In this document: positions 10,877 through 23,732 of the stretch, piece after piece
How positions within the stretch are numbered: the stretch's first letter is position 1
Layout of the letters: every line of letters begins with the position of its first letter
Source: Diphasiastrum complanatum
Lineage: Eukaryota; Streptophyta; Lycopodiopsida; Lycopodiales; Lycopodiaceae
NCBI GenBank assembly: GCA_029204225.1
Contig: CM055104.1
Location: 23,234,285 to 23,298,284, forward strand
Direction: 5' to 3'
Length of the DNA stretch: 64,000 nucleotides
Notes under the pieces: model-generated
Database searches by the model: none
Told to the model about the DNA's origin: nothing
The model's input: the letters and a program-made list of their open reading frames with translations, nothing else
Program-made: the position numbers and the translations under genes

Positions 10877-12014
10877 ACTCTTTCCACTCTTTTCTCATGC
10901 TTTTTGCTTGATTTCTTGCTTTTGTAGTGTCAAAATTATGTTTTGTAGTGCTTTAAACTACCACGCTTCTTGAAAAAGGCCTTTGAAGGCATTTCTGATC
11001 TTCGCAATTTTTATCTTTACCAAAGTCTGATTTTTACACTACTCGTGTACTACTCGCCCAGCCTATCCTACTCATATTCCCTATGGCTTTCTTTGTCAGC
11101 CTTCATTGCATCTCCATTTTCCCTTGAGTTTGTTACAACCCACTTCTACTCTTGTGCCTTTGAGATAAAGAGAATGAGGACCTCAAATCTGCTCCCAAAC
11201 GAGCATTGGCTGAGAAGCTGACTCGAAACCATCTTATGGCATGTTACACTCTCAGGAAATCTTGGGTTGCGTACGAGATAAATATTATAAAAGAGTCAAA
11301 GGAAGAACATAAAAGTGCAAAACTGAGCAGCGTTACAATAGTCGGTGATAGAAGGTTCCTACTTAGGAAAAAGTATGATCTGTAATGGACAGAGTATCCA
11401 TCATTTGTATTTGTAGTCGAGGAGCTACATCGTTTTCTCAAAGAGTATGTATTTTGCTAAAGAGGCAAACATGAATCACACTCCATGCTATAGTTTCTGG
11501 TGTTTATGTTATCTCCTTCCATGATACCATATTTTTTTGCACCAACCCACTCACGCAACAGATCTACACGGTGCTCTTTTGCTCAAGAACAATACTCAGA
11601 ACCAGGTTTGCTCATCCAAGTCTGATTTTCTACCCTGTTGGATGGTTTTTTCGCATTAGACCCACTCGCCCAGCCAAAAACGTAGCTCATTTGGAGCAGA
11701 TCTACACGTCAGACAGCAGGGATCAGCTGCTGCTATGTTTCAGTCAGTTTTTGCCAAGGAATGAGTCGCACATAAGGTATCTGAGCTCTAGTGAATACTT
11801 TGTCAGGTGTGAGACTAGTGTATCAGAACCACCTTCAGAAGCGTCTCCTTTTAATCTGAACATGCGTTCCAAGGGTTTTTTTTTGTGGATGTTCCTTTTA
11901 ATCAGGTGCTAAGACACGAGCCAAGGTCACACAAAGCTTAAAAGTTTCTGAAGTGACCTGTATTTGAGATTTGCTTTTGGTAAATTCACTAAGGACCCAT
12001 TTGGAGGAGCTGTA
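10877..12014. other. unassigned region after the gypsy PBS
   Basis: No recognised gene. Open stretches at 10970-11221 and 11571-11912 (plus) and 11898-12095 (minus) have mixed composition. The minus-strand one (KWVLSEFTKSKSQIQVTSET) looks protein-like but matches no family I know. It abuts the truncated end of the copia RT at about 12025 and could be target-site host sequence. Confidence 0.4.
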
Positions 12015-12024
12015 AGCTTCTAGA

Positions 12025-14008
12025 TCAGCAATGCATTTCTTTCGGGCCAGCAAAGGCACCAACAAACCTATAATAAAGTGAATGATCATACTCACTCATA
12101 ACAAAGCCTTGAGAGAGTAAAAAAGTGTTAATCTTAGCATACCAACTCCTTGGCGCTTGCTTAAAGCCATACAAAATCTTTTGTAGAAGACACACATGAT
12201 TTGGCTTTGTTGATGAAATGTAGCTCTCCATATACACTTCCTCCTCAAGATCACCATTCAAGAATGCATTTGAAATGTCCATTTTCCATAGATCCCATCC
12301 ATAAAGTGTAGCAAGTAAAATGATGACTCGAATTCTTACCATCTTTGCCACGGGTGCAAAGGTCTCATCATAGTCAATCCCTTGTTGTTGAGCATATCCT
12401 TTTGCCACTAACCTTGCTTTGTACTTGTTAATAGATTCATCTTGGTTTGTCTTCACCTTGAAGATCCATTTGCATCCAATAGCTTTCTTGTCCTTAGGCA
12501 ACTCCACCAATCTCCATGTTCCATTCTTCATAAGAGCTTGATACTCAAGATCCATTGCTCGGATCCACTCCTCTTTTTTCTTTGCTTGATCTACACTTGT
12601 AGGCTCATCCAAAGAGTTTAGGAAAGCAACATAATTTCCAGAAATTACGTGCTTATCCTTTTGATCATATGTGAGCCTTGAAGGTACTTGTATTTCACTT
12701 GATGTTCTCCTTGGCTTTTGACTTGATGAAGGTCCATCATCATCACCATCCAAAGTAGGATCCTTTTCATTAACATCAAGAATGTTAGATCCATCCACAC
12801 TACCATCAATCATGCTTGAAGACACTTTTGGAATGTTCCCAAACATCAAACAAGGTTTTTCCACTTGAGCTGCACGTCGATATGAGCTATCAAACATGTA
12901 CATTCATATAGTGAGGTGAGTAAAGCCCAACAAAAATACCTCTTCTTGAAGATGGATCCTCCTTGGTCCTATCATCAAGAGTAATGTTGACATAGCATGT
13001 GCATCCAAAGGTTCTTAGAAAGTTGACACCCGGCCTCCTCTTGAATAGCATCTCAAAAGGTGTCCTTCCATCCAAAATAGCAGTCGGCCACCTACTGCAC
13101 AAGAAATTGGCACACAACAAAGCTTGATCACAAAATGGTTTGTCAAGATTAGCACTTAACCTCATAGCTTTAACACTTTCACATAAAGTCCTATTCTTCC
13201 TTTCAACCACTCCATTTTCCTGTGGGGTGTATACTCCCTCTTGATCCCATGCTCATTACAAAAGGCCTTGAACTTGGTAGAATGTACTCCCCACCATTGT
13301 CACTCCTTAAGCACTTGATCTTTGTGGAAAATTGGTTTTACCTTGCATTCTTAAACTTGATAAAGACATCATACACTTCATCCTTGCTCTTTAGTAGATA
13401 GATCCAACAAAATCTACTAAAATCATCAATGAATGTTACATACATCTTAGCTCCACTATTGCTAATTATAGTAAATCCATGAATATCTGAATGTACAAGT
13501 TGAAAAGGCTTTGTAGATCTAGAAATAGATCTAGTATAAGGTAGTCTATGTGACAGCACAAGACTCATCAACATGCTTGACATCACTTAAGGAACTTGGA
13601 AGACCATTCACAACCTTCTTCCTTGCCATTACCTCCAATGACTTGAAGTTGAGGTGTCCCATCCTTTTGTGCCAAACCTCTTGAATAGAAATAACTTGGT
13701 TAGCAATAACACAAGCATCTAGTTTGAACAACTTCCCTTGCCTTTTACCTTTTTCAATCAAGACATCCTTCCTTTTGATCAAACAAGCATCTCCATCAGA
13801 CTCCACCTTGAGGCCTTTACTTAGCATTTGACTCACACTAAGCAAATTTTTGGTAATAGATGGAATAAACAAGACATCCTCCAAAAATGAACATTCCTAT
13901 TTGTAGAGAGAGAAATAGGAATTGTGCCAATCCCTTTGATTGCACACTCACCATCATTGGTCGTGTAGATCACCCTCTTGTCATCTCCATATGCCAACAA
14001 AAAAGTGG
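12025..14008 (-). pseudogene. Ty1/copia pol: pre-integrase, integrase and partial RT
   Basis: The minus-strand order is GAG-pre-integrase (13884-13546, IPSITKNLLSVSQML, HKRMGHLNFKSLEVMARKK), integrase core (13586-13338, VTFIDDFSRFCWIYLL), integrase C-terminus (13210-12890, RKNRTLCESVKAMRLS, FGCTCYVNI) and RVT_2 reverse transcriptase (12903-12025). RT has GCKWIFKVK, KARLVAKGYAQQQGIDYDETF and DISNAFLNG with the first catalytic Asp. It ends at EYDHSLYY, just before the YVDD motif should appear. Frameshifts separate the pieces. At its upstream end the protease is cut off by the LTR at 14009. The integrase-side part is nearly identical to 26443-27161. Confidence 0.9.
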
Positions 14009-14726
14009 TGTGAAGTTTTTAGCACATGTGAACTTCACCACACACCCTACAGGATCTTACTGAGGTGTTGTGATTGCACAAGATTGATCAGAGAACAATA
14101 TACTTGAAAAATCTATGACAAGAGCACAATGGCATACATCAGATAAAAAAATCTAGCTTCTCACTATGAGAAGTGAATGTTAGAAATAATTCTAAGTGCT
14201 CAGTATGGGAAAAACAGCCTGCTCTCGAGTAGAGAGAGAAAATCAATGATTTAAAACTCGGATAGAGAGAGAATGAGTCCAAAACACCAAAATCTCATTA
14301 TTCAGAATATGGCAAAACATGCCAAGCTTTCCCTACATGAGAGAGACTCAAATTCCTACAGTGGAGTTGCATGGAATGTCCACTTAACTAAACTAATTCA
14401 CCTACCAGAGATCCACATGTGTAACTGCATGCATGGATGTTGCATGTATAGCATGTCAGTTCATAAAACTGCCTAGACATGTGTAGATCACAGAAACCAC
14501 TTTGCATGTTGCATGCACTGATTGCATGTGGCTTGCATGCATATAGTATGACATCGCATGCTATCTAAACTTCTGCATGTCATCAAAATTGAATCTATCT
14601 GGCTCAAATCCGACCTATACTAGAAGGTTCACATACCTTTTATGTACAGCATGAAATTTAGTGGAAATAACCATGGACATGGCTCCAAACTCGAGATAGG
14701 AAGATAATATTTTAATAATCTTCACA
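14009..14726 (-). repeat. copia LTR family alpha, copy 1
   Basis: This 718-base LTR has matching inverted ends (TGTGAAG at 14009, CTTCACA at 14726). On the minus strand it follows a purine-rich tract (14727-14736) and the end of RNase H, so it is the 3' LTR of a minus-strand element lying to its right. A second, very similar copy lies at 27162-27891, and its first part recurs near 45920. It interrupts a copia pol just upstream of the GDDKRV segment. Confidence 0.85.
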
Positions 14727-14736
14727 CTCCTCCTTA
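14727..14736 (-). other. polypurine tract
   Basis: On the minus strand this reads TAAGGAGGAG immediately before the LTR terminus TGTGAAG. That is the normal copia polypurine tract, and it fixes the LTR orientation. Confidence 0.8.
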
Positions 14737-15017
14737 AGATTTATGTTCCTATCAACATAGACTTTGAAATTAGGCCAAGGTTAGACCTCATCTTGATAAA
14801 GACATTCTGGAGTAGTGGCTTGGTGAGAAGATCTGCAACATAATTTGTAGAATCAGTATGCTCCAGTGAGATCTCTCTCCCAATGAATTTTTCTCTTACA
14901 AAATGATGAGCTACTTCAATGTGTTTGTTCCTTGCATGGAAAATTGGGATATTTGCAAGAGCTTGAGCAGAAATGTTGTCATTCTTGATAATTGAAAGAT
15001 CTTCTCTCGCACTTCAT
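14737..15017 (-). pseudogene. copia RNase H C-terminus of a deletion derivative
   Basis: The minus strand encodes the end of copia RNase H: KHIEVAHHFVREKFIGREIS, then HTDSTNYVADLLTKPL, ending shortly before the polypurine tract. The remainder of pol is absent. At about 15010-15020 the sequence passes directly into gag at the YEVR codons of a UBN2-type gag. The same junction occurs in the second copy at about 28175, so the deletion predates the duplication. Confidence 0.85.
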
Positions 15018-15260
15018 ATAATGTGCTCAAGATGTCTCAGACTTCCTTCGATGTCTAAGCTTCAGACACATGGCCGATTTGCATGTCCGAGATGTTGAGG
15101 ATGATCAGCGCAAATGCTGTGCCATTCGAGTTCTCATCTTACATTTCCACAGATGGTAACTGGCTCCATCAAGCTTGTCCATGATAGGACTGGCTTTTCC
15201 TTGGGAATGCAAGAAACAATTATCTTATCAGCTAGTAGGATCAGGTTCTGTAGGAAGCTT
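15018..15260 (-). pseudogene. copia gag N-terminal fragment
   Basis: On the minus strand the frame carries LIILNISDMQIGHVSEA and MDKLDGASYH, matching the UBN2-type gag near 45060-45230. Relative to the sister copy (28181-28468) about 90 bases are missing at 15125, which removes the middle of the gag start (the AKELYDVVTDEEVRPEADD segment). It is the 5' coding end of the same internally deleted element as 14737-15017. Confidence 0.8.
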
Positions 15261-15357
15261 ATCAAGCTATAGAAATAGCTCTGACATAAAACCACTTAAG
15301 AAATCAGATGAATTCTGATATTAAAGCTCTAAATAATCAGAGAATAGTAACTTGTCA

Positions 15358-15368
15358 CTTTGATACCA
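15358..15368 (-). other. copia primer-binding site with tandem copy
   Basis: The plus strand reads CTTTGATACCA, on the minus strand TGGTATCAAAG, a copia-type primer-binding site. A second GATACCATG lies 21 bases to the right (about 15382), so the PBS/LTR junction is duplicated in tandem. The same arrangement occurs at 28614-28650. Confidence 0.65.
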
Positions 15369-15400
15369 TGTTGGGGAAGTCTGATACCATGTCGGGGAAG

Positions 15401-15784
15401 TGTGAGAAGTTCTCTCGGTGCGTGCACTATTGGTAACAATAGGCGAACACAATAATGAAGTTAGTTTAGAGCTGGGTGCGCGGTGATAGCAAAAGCTCTT
15501 AAGAGCAGACAATCAGACAAAGCAATCAAAAGGTCAAACAGAGAGCGAAAAGCATTACAAATATTGACAGGACCTGAATGCAGAACTAAATGACATTTTA
15601 TTCAGATTGATTGTAATGAAATACAAGTCAGTGATGCAGGTGAGCATAAGACAATAGTGGGAGAAACCACATGCTCACAAAGCGAACTACAAACTGTAAA
15701 AGATATGAGCTTATTACTAACGATATGTTTGAAGAAGAAAATCAATGCATGAAAGCAGCAACTGTGTCTATCTCATCGGATTCA
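15401..15784 (-). repeat. copia LTR family beta, copy 1
   Basis: This block starts TGTGAGAAGTTCTC and ends GATTCA. The second copy is 28656-29040, and similarity between the two loci stops within a few bases of this end. It occupies the 5' LTR position of the minus-strand deletion derivative but does not resemble the alpha LTR at the other end. The element is therefore chimeric, or two elements are nested. Confidence 0.6.
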
Positions 15785-15862
15785 ATAATTTGTATTTTTG
15801 ATAATTGATCAAATTACATGCTTGTTAAATGATCTAAGTGCTATTTACATTTATGCAGATAA

Positions 15863-16141
15863 GTGTACAAGAGATGGCGTGGAGCCGTGGTGCCATCAGG
15901 GAGAAGGTCGTGGCTGCTGTCATTGTCAAGTTGGTTACGTAGTATAGAGGATGAGTGTGAGGAGTTCGATGAGTCGCGCTTCCCCAATATGTTGTCCAGG
16001 TTGGGTTTACCTGATAGTTCGTCCAACTCCGATATGTCGGCCATCTTCACTTACTCATCTTTAGTAGTTGAGCTGCACGACAATGCAAGCAAATATGCGA
16101 CAATGAATGGAACTAGATTAGCATGGGATTTAGGAGAGTAG
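15863..16141 (+). other. orphan GC-richer open frame
   Basis: An open stretch of 92 codons with ordinary composition (SRFPNMLSRLGLPDSSSNSD, SSLVVELHDNASKYATMNGT) lies between the beta LTR and a truncated copia LTR. It has no ATG start; a splice-acceptor-like TTTATGCAG ends at 15858, but the frame directly after it has a stop. I do not recognise it. It may be a captured exon fragment or chance. Confidence 0.25.
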
Positions 16142-16149
16142 AGGAGATA

Positions 16150-16710
16150 AATACAACAGATTATATATCATTCATGGGGCTATTTAGGCTTGTTTGGTCA
16201 TAATTCCTAATTATAGGACCAAATTCCTTAAATCATGGAGGTGGATAGCCAACCTAGCCACCAAACTCTAGAGGTAAGATTGACAAATTAGGGCAAAAAT
16301 GGTCAATCATCTTCCTTATTACATGATGGATTTTCACCTAAATTTGAGATGGGGAAGAGCTTTTGTATATAATATTCACCATTCCATGGTGAGGAGATAG
16401 AATTATTGGAGCACATTGGCAATCTTGAGGTTTTCACACATTTGTCTTGAACTTTTGTGAATGCTTTGGTATTAAAACTTGATTCCACTTAATCTCCGAT
16501 AATAGGCTGTACTGGAGTCCACACATGCATGGGGTTAGAATTCAATGTTTGATCAATGCTTTTGATTGAGCTCTTGATTGTGGGTCCAATATTCCTTTTC
16601 TAGACCAAGATTTGTGACTAGTTTTGGAATAGATTGGTGTATCAATAAATCAATCACTCTTGGAGCCTTATATAGGTTCCTTTATGGTCATTTGTACTGT
16701 ACTTTCAACA
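16150..16710 (+). repeat. 5'-truncated copia LTR
   Basis: It matches the right 540 or so bases of the LTR at 19320-19979 (for example AGGCTTGTTTGGTCATAATTC and the shared end before the primer-binding site) but lacks the first 110 bases. It ends TTCAACA at 16710, directly before a primer-binding site. Confidence 0.75.
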
Positions 16711-16722
16711 TGTATCAAAGCC
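16711..16722 (+). other. copia primer-binding site
   Basis: TGTATCAAAGCC follows the LTR end and resembles the TGGTATCAAAGC primer-binding site of plant copia elements. It sets this element's orientation as plus. Confidence 0.6.
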
Positions 16723-19319
16723 AAGTACAAGATGATAATCATTGATCAAAGGACAATCCATTTTTAGCAAGTTGTTGCTAAAAAGCTAGTCTTGAGAGGG
16801 GCCAGTTCAAGTCTTAGGTTGAAGATTTGGGATCCAAACTTGGTGAGGGTTAGTAGCTGTACTTCCCACACGTGTGGGAACATCTTTACCAGCTTTTAAC
16901 TTCAAATATTCACAAGAGCCAAGCAATTTGATTTTGTGTTATCTTGATGAGTTTTTTGATGCTAAACCTAGGAAAAACATCAAAGTATGTTCGCCATCAA
17001 TTAGATTTGGCTTGGTGTCATGAGATCTAATTATTTGAGACTGAGTTCAAGCCCTTTAGATGTGTTTTATAGGTCTTGAAGAACCATAAAGAAGAGGAAG
17101 AGAGATTTAGACATGTTTTTCTCCAAAAACTGCAGAAATTGACTTGATTTGATAGTTCTTTGATAGAATATCATCTTATCTCCATTCTATATTTGTAAGG
17201 GAGTGTGAGTGCTGTGACTATAAGTCCAAAGAGATGTCTAGAATTCAAATTTGAGATAATCAAGACAAGTAAAACCTTTGTGAGTTCCTAGATTCAATTC
17301 ACTTCCAATTTTATTGAGCATTGTTTTGTAGAATCCTTCCTAAGTGTTCTTTTAAATCAAGATCATGGGGATCTTGCCACTTGTCTCCTTGTGAAAATCA
17401 ATTGAGTTGCTAGTGACAAATTTTGGAAAATAGCTGAGGGAGGGTTGAGAAGTTCAATCTACTTTGTGTTTATTGAATTTCTCAAGAGTAGTCAATAGAG
17501 TGAAAATTTGTCAAGTAGTCTAGTTCAAATCTCTTTTGATCCTTACCAGCTCTCAAGGAGAGAGTGAAATAGACCTAAGTGAGTCTAGAAGTAGTGTTTG
17601 AATTTGAGAAAGTTGATTTTTAGCTAGAGCTTGAGTGCTCTATTCTTGGTGAATTAGGCAAGACAATTTTCCAAGCATTATTGATATTGGTGAGGAGAGT
17701 GAAATAGATATCGGATCAAGAAGTTTGTGGATCTTGATATAACTTTGTGTGATTCACTATGAGGTTGCAAACACCTTGGTTTTCACGTCTAAACACAACT
17801 CACATGTGTGTACTTTGTGTACCACATTATTTCTCCATCGAAGCTAGTGGAAGGATGATTGTTTAAGCTGGAAGGTAATGTTGCTTTTGAGAGTGTGAAC
17901 TTGGCAAAGGAGGAGATCAGTCAAGTAAAGACCTTGTCAAAGTGTGATCTTGCTAGAATTGAGGAGGAACATCAAAGAGAAGAAGATCTTGTGGATCAGC
18001 CTCAAAATCCGAGAGCTCCAAAGAGGTCCTCAATGACAAAGGTTGAGTCATCAATTGCATGCAAATTTTCCTCTCAAGTGTGCATCTTGGAAGGGTGGAG
18101 AGCATTGGAGATGATACAATCTTTGATTTGTTCATAGATAGTAGACATGAAGTGAATTGTCTCTTATCTTTAATATTGATGATGTTTAGTACTTTATGTA
18201 GATATGAAAAGACAATGAAGTTGAATGCTTTCCAACCTACATTTGTTGTTGATTTCATTGGATAACTGTTTGTGTAATAGTTTGGAAAGTGGTGTCATAA
18301 AAGAAAAACATCATTCAATGAAATGTACTTGAGATTCTTTGAGTCTACATGCTTTGTGCATGATCATTCCAATGTAAGGACCAAAGATTATCCTACTTCA
18401 ATGATAGGAATAATGGTAGTGTTTTGCTCTTCAAGTAGAGATTGTAGAATCTACATGTTTTCCACCAAAGAAGTTTTCAATGGTGGAAATGCCATCTTTT
18501 ATGAGTGTAAGACCAACAAACTTGAAGAAGCACCTTTGGATCATCACCTTATTCAACTCAATATTGATGGAGAGGAGCCGAGTCAAGTGCAAGGAAAAAG
18601 TGAAGGCCCGAGAACTCCAAGGAGAGGATTCAAAGTCCAAGTTGGAGATAGCAAGGCTCAAGTTCATTGGTAAAGGAAGCAAAGATGAGGAGATTGACAT
18701 CTCTCATGAATTCATCAATCCATTTGGTGTTGCTCTATGTGAGCAAAGGTTCTTCAAGGCAAGGATTGGCATAATCATGGAGAGATCATCAAGAATGAAG
18801 GTAGAGCCAAGTTCTTGGCATACTCCTTTACTTTCTTAAATCCATTTTGAGACAACATGATCCAGTTATTATCATTATGTTTAATGATGGATCAGCAATC
18901 ATACTTGCATTATATGCTAATTATATGAAGATGATGCAAGAAGTTTTGACAAATCTAATCTAGAATTAAATTTGGAGCCATCAAGGCTCAATCATATGAA
19001 TCAAGCAAGGCAAGTTGTTTTTGGAAACATTATCGATGCACTTAATAGCTTAATTGATGTATCATCAAGTGCACAAAATGCCTTGAAATTCATAGCTTGG
19101 CATGATGGTTAGCTTTGACGTGTGTTACATGTATATAGACACAATAATGGAACATCGTGTAAGAGATCCTTTAAGAGGTGGCGAAAGATCCTTCATGGAC
19201 ATCATTCTCTATTGGAGTCTCAAAAGTTCTTTGTTTGTAGCTAGATTTTTATGACACTTCTAAACTTTTCCTTCATCAAGAAAAGATACTTGTAGATAGA
19301 TCAAGCTAAATTTGAGGAG
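16723..19319 (+). mobile_element. non-autonomous copia internal region
   Basis: The 2.6 kb between the two related LTRs has no intact pol. A clear copia trace is at 18323-18560, where HSNVRTKDYPTSMIGIM, CRIYMFSTKEVFNGGN and EEAPLDHHLIQL match the integrase C-terminal region preceding RT. Other frames (17859-18137, 18480-18839) are short and unassigned. Gag, protease and RT motifs are not visible. A purine-rich tract (TTGAGGAG) precedes the 3' LTR at 19320. The element could only have moved with help from a related autonomous copy. Confidence 0.65.
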
Positions 19320-19979
19320 TGTGAGAAATTGCCAGAAATTGGCAAATCTAGCTTGATCAAAACCATGTAGACTGTAGATAGGTGGGTCCCACATATGTGA
19401 GTCCAGGTTGCCACGTGTGTAGGATATCCTAGATAGATTAGATATCATTCATAGGTTAGTTAGGCTTGTTTGGTCATAATTCCTAGATTATAGGATTAAA
19501 TTCCTTGAATCATGGAGGTGGATAACCAACCTAGCCACCAACTTGGCAAAACTCTAGGATTATGTAAGATTGAAAAACTAGGGCAAAAATGGTCAATACT
19601 CTTCCTTATTACATGCTGGATTTTCACTTAACTTGAGGTGGGGAAGAGCTTTTGTATATACTATTCACCATTCCATAGTGAGGAGATAAAAGTTTTGGAG
19701 CACATTGGCAATCTTGAGGTTTCTTCACATTTGTCTTTAAATTTTGTGAATGCTTTGGTATCTAAACTTGATTCCACTTAATCTCTGATAATAGGCTCTA
19801 CTGGAGTCCGTAAGTGTTTGATCAATGTTTTTGATTGCTCTTGCTTGTGGGATCCAATATTGCCTTTCTAGATCGAGATTTTGTGACTAGTTTTGCAATA
19901 GATAGGTGTCTCAATTAATCAATCACTCTTGGAGCCTTATGTGGGTTCATTTATGGTCCTTTGTACTATACTTTGAACA
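19320..19979 (+). repeat. copia 3' LTR
   Basis: This 660-base LTR starts TGTGAGAAATTGCC after a purine-rich tract and ends TTGAACA. Its right part matches the LTR at 16150-16710, and its first bases resemble the start of the LTR at 25616. Confidence 0.8.
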
Positions 19980-20027
19980 ATATCCTCGTGTATTGTATCT
20001 CCTTGAGACATATCTTTGCGCAAGTCC

Positions 20028-21267
20028 TGTGATACCACATATTTGCTAAATAATGAATATTTTCTCAAATATGGCAATTTATACTTGAAAATGAAGATAT
20101 GCGCTGGACAAATGTATATTATGAAGAGTCCTATATCATTTTCTAGGATATAAATGCTAAAGACCTGACTGTTATTAAAGGACAAGACCTCCTGAACTGA
20201 AACGACGCCTAGAACACAAAGCGACTAGATTCGTATTGTCACTTTAACTAGAGTAAATTAAAGTCTTAGTGAAAGTTATCTTCAATGGTGTAATTTGCAT
20301 TTACTTGTAACCTATTTATTAACTAGAGTTAGTAAATGGAACGATGCACCAGGAATCTCAAGAGGTGTGTTTGCTCGCTCCATAGATAATATAAATGAAG
20401 ATACACCTCACTCTCACACCACCAAGAAAGAGATAGTTTCTGTATTATGAGATTGAAGAAGTGAAAGAGAGTTGAAGGTTATTTCTCTTTTGTTCTCCGC
20501 ATTGTTGAGTGTGAGTGATTTTAAATCTACTAGCAATCTCGTATGCATTACTTAAATCATTCTTTGGTCAGACAGTACAATAGTTCATTACAGTTGTTTG
20601 TTGTGTTTCCATAAAGTTGATCTAAAGAATTGTCTTTAAACTAACTTACCTGTCTGCGCGAATACTTTGTGATCGGCACCCGAGTAAAGTATCCCTTGGT
20701 GCAGTTTTCCATAGTCACTGATAGTGAAGTATGTGTGCATGTGAAATGCTAGTCCATGCTTGAGGAATTGAGTTATTGATCTGTATTCGTGTTGGTAACG
20801 AAGATAATGGTTTCTAACATATTCACGAACTATTTGAGTCCTTTAGCCATGACTGGACTTTAGTTGTTGAGGACTTCTGTCTAGAACACATTAGTTCAAG
20901 AATAAGATTAACTATTTGTCTGTTCACACACGTTTGTATCGAACATAACACAAATCTTTGCTGACAACTTAATCAGTCAGAGTGTAGTTCGTTCGTGCTA
21001 CTCTGATATCATTTCACTTGTAGAACGCTTTTCCTTCAGTTTGATAGAGGAAGATGTTGTTTGGAATTCATTATTATCACACACCTATACCAAAAGTAAT
21101 ACTGGTTACTTATAAGATGTTTGTTGAAAACCATATTAACACTCGACTCCATTTCATTCGAAATAATTCAGGATTGTACCAATTAAACAACTTTTAAGTG
21201 CTATCTCCTTGGGGAGCGACATAAATACTACACAAATCTAGCAAATCTAGGTTGGTATAGCACAACA
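20028..21267 (+). repeat. gypsy 5' LTR
   Basis: It starts TGTGATACCA and ends TGGTATAGCACAACA, an imperfect inverted terminus. TATAAATG at 20390-20397 is a possible promoter. An Asp-tRNA-type primer-binding site follows at 21280, and gypsy gag follows that. The length of about 1240 bases is normal for Athila/Tat-like elements. No 3' partner LTR is seen in the window. Confidence 0.65.
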
Positions 21268-21279
21268 TATACCAATTTT

Positions 21280-21296
21280 TGGCACCGTGCCAGGGA
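21280..21296 (+). other. gypsy primer-binding site, Asp-tRNA type
   Basis: TGGCACCGTGCCAGGGA resembles TGGCGCCGTTGCCGGGGA, the Asp-tRNA-complementary primer-binding site of plant Athila/Tat gypsy elements. One base is missing and there are two substitutions. Confidence 0.75.
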
Positions 21297-21359
21297 TAGC
21301 CAAATAAAGTTGATACAAACTGACAACTCCATCTCCTTCCCTAATGTATGTCAGATAGA

Positions 21360-22216
21360 GCTGCTCGATTAGAAAGATAATGCAGACTTCGAGATGACTT
21401 TTTTAAAAGCCTTCAGAAAACTTTGCAAAGAGGAGATTCACCCTTCCAGAATTTTAACAAAACTTCCTTTGATAATCCTCTTAATCTTGAAAATTTACAC
21501 GAAAATCCTTGTCCTGAAGCTCTGAAGTTGTGAATCCAGTTCCAAATCCTGATCCTAAACCTGAGTCGGAGCCTGAACCTGAACCTGAATCAAATATGGA
21601 AGGCCAGCCTGGTCCTCGTTTCACTTCAATATCGAAGATCAAATATGATTATTTTAAGGGAACATCTTCAGATGATGTTGACAGGTATGTTTTGCAGTTC
21701 GAGTCAGTTGCTGATTCGAACAACGAAGGTACTGATGCTGACAAGCTGCGGATCTTTCCTGGTCTTCTGAAAAAGCAAGTGCATATATGGTACAACCAAG
21801 TTGAACCAGGACGTGTAGCTACCTGGTTACTGCTGCAAGATGCATTTTTGAATCAGTTCAGAGAGATTGGTTATTCATCTAGAATTCTCGGACAACTCAA
21901 CAATGTGCAGAAGAAAAGTAAAGAATCTCTTTGAAGGTACACACGAAAAGTAAATAATCTAACTGGAAAACTAACTGGTGTATACCTTGTCGCGATGCAA
22001 ATTGAGTGGTTTTTGGCAGATTTATCACCGAAAATTTGTATGTTCCTAGATCCCATCACCCTCTCCACTTCCATCAACAAAAAGGTCGCGGAAAGGACAA
22101 TGATTTCGAAATTTGCAAGAAAATGTTTGTGCGTTGATGTAACCCCCCCGAGAAAACTCAGTATTATGAGGTCTATACGGAGGTCTCAAGGAATTTTCAA
22201 AATTCGTAACTTCTAA
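21360..22216 (+). pseudogene. gypsy gag (capsid) relic
   Basis: A gag precursor reading frame follows the primer-binding site. After a Pro/Glu/Asp repeat leader (PNPDPKPESEPEPEPES) the capsid domain runs from about 21600: YFKGTSSDDVDRYVLQFESV, KLRIFPGLLKKQVHIWYNQ, WLLLQDAFLNQFREIGYSS, LGQLNNVQKKSKESL. This is the classical Retrotrans_gag pattern. A stop at 21932 (TGA after KESL) interrupts it. The frame resumes with YTRKVNNLTGKL, and a further shift leads to 21995-22216. Protease and pol are missing; the element is cut off before the microsatellite. Confidence 0.8.
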
Positions 22217-23420
<1,204 letters not shown>

Positions 23421-23732
23421 GTTGAGATCATTAATCTTCAAGACTCCAAGATTGTTAGAAAATTGGAAGAATCCAACTATCCAGCTTGAAGTTGGAAGAT
23501 GAAGTTAATCCTCAGAGGTGTCGTTGCTGGCATTGAAGCCTTGAATCTAGACGATGATTGCAACGTTAGGAATCATGAGCTTGTTGAAGCAATGCAGGTC
23601 GAGGAGGAATATACATACGTAGCCATCAGTTTCTCACTGAGAGACCTTGCAATATCACAGGTGCAAGGGATCAAGACAACAAAGAGAGTTTGTAATCATT
23701 TGAAGACGATACAGAGGACAAAAGCGTTATAA
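23421..23732 (+). pseudogene. copia gag N-terminal relic
   Basis: The frame from about 23421 reads LQDSKIVRKLEESNYPA, a stop, then SWKMKLILRGVVAGIEALN. This is the start of a copia gag, where the pattern L-x-G-x-N-Y-x-x-W precedes the capsid-like UBN2 region. It ends at 23730 after SQVQGIKTTKRVCNHLK, with the rest of gag missing. The stop stands where a conserved Trp is expected. Confidence 0.65.
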
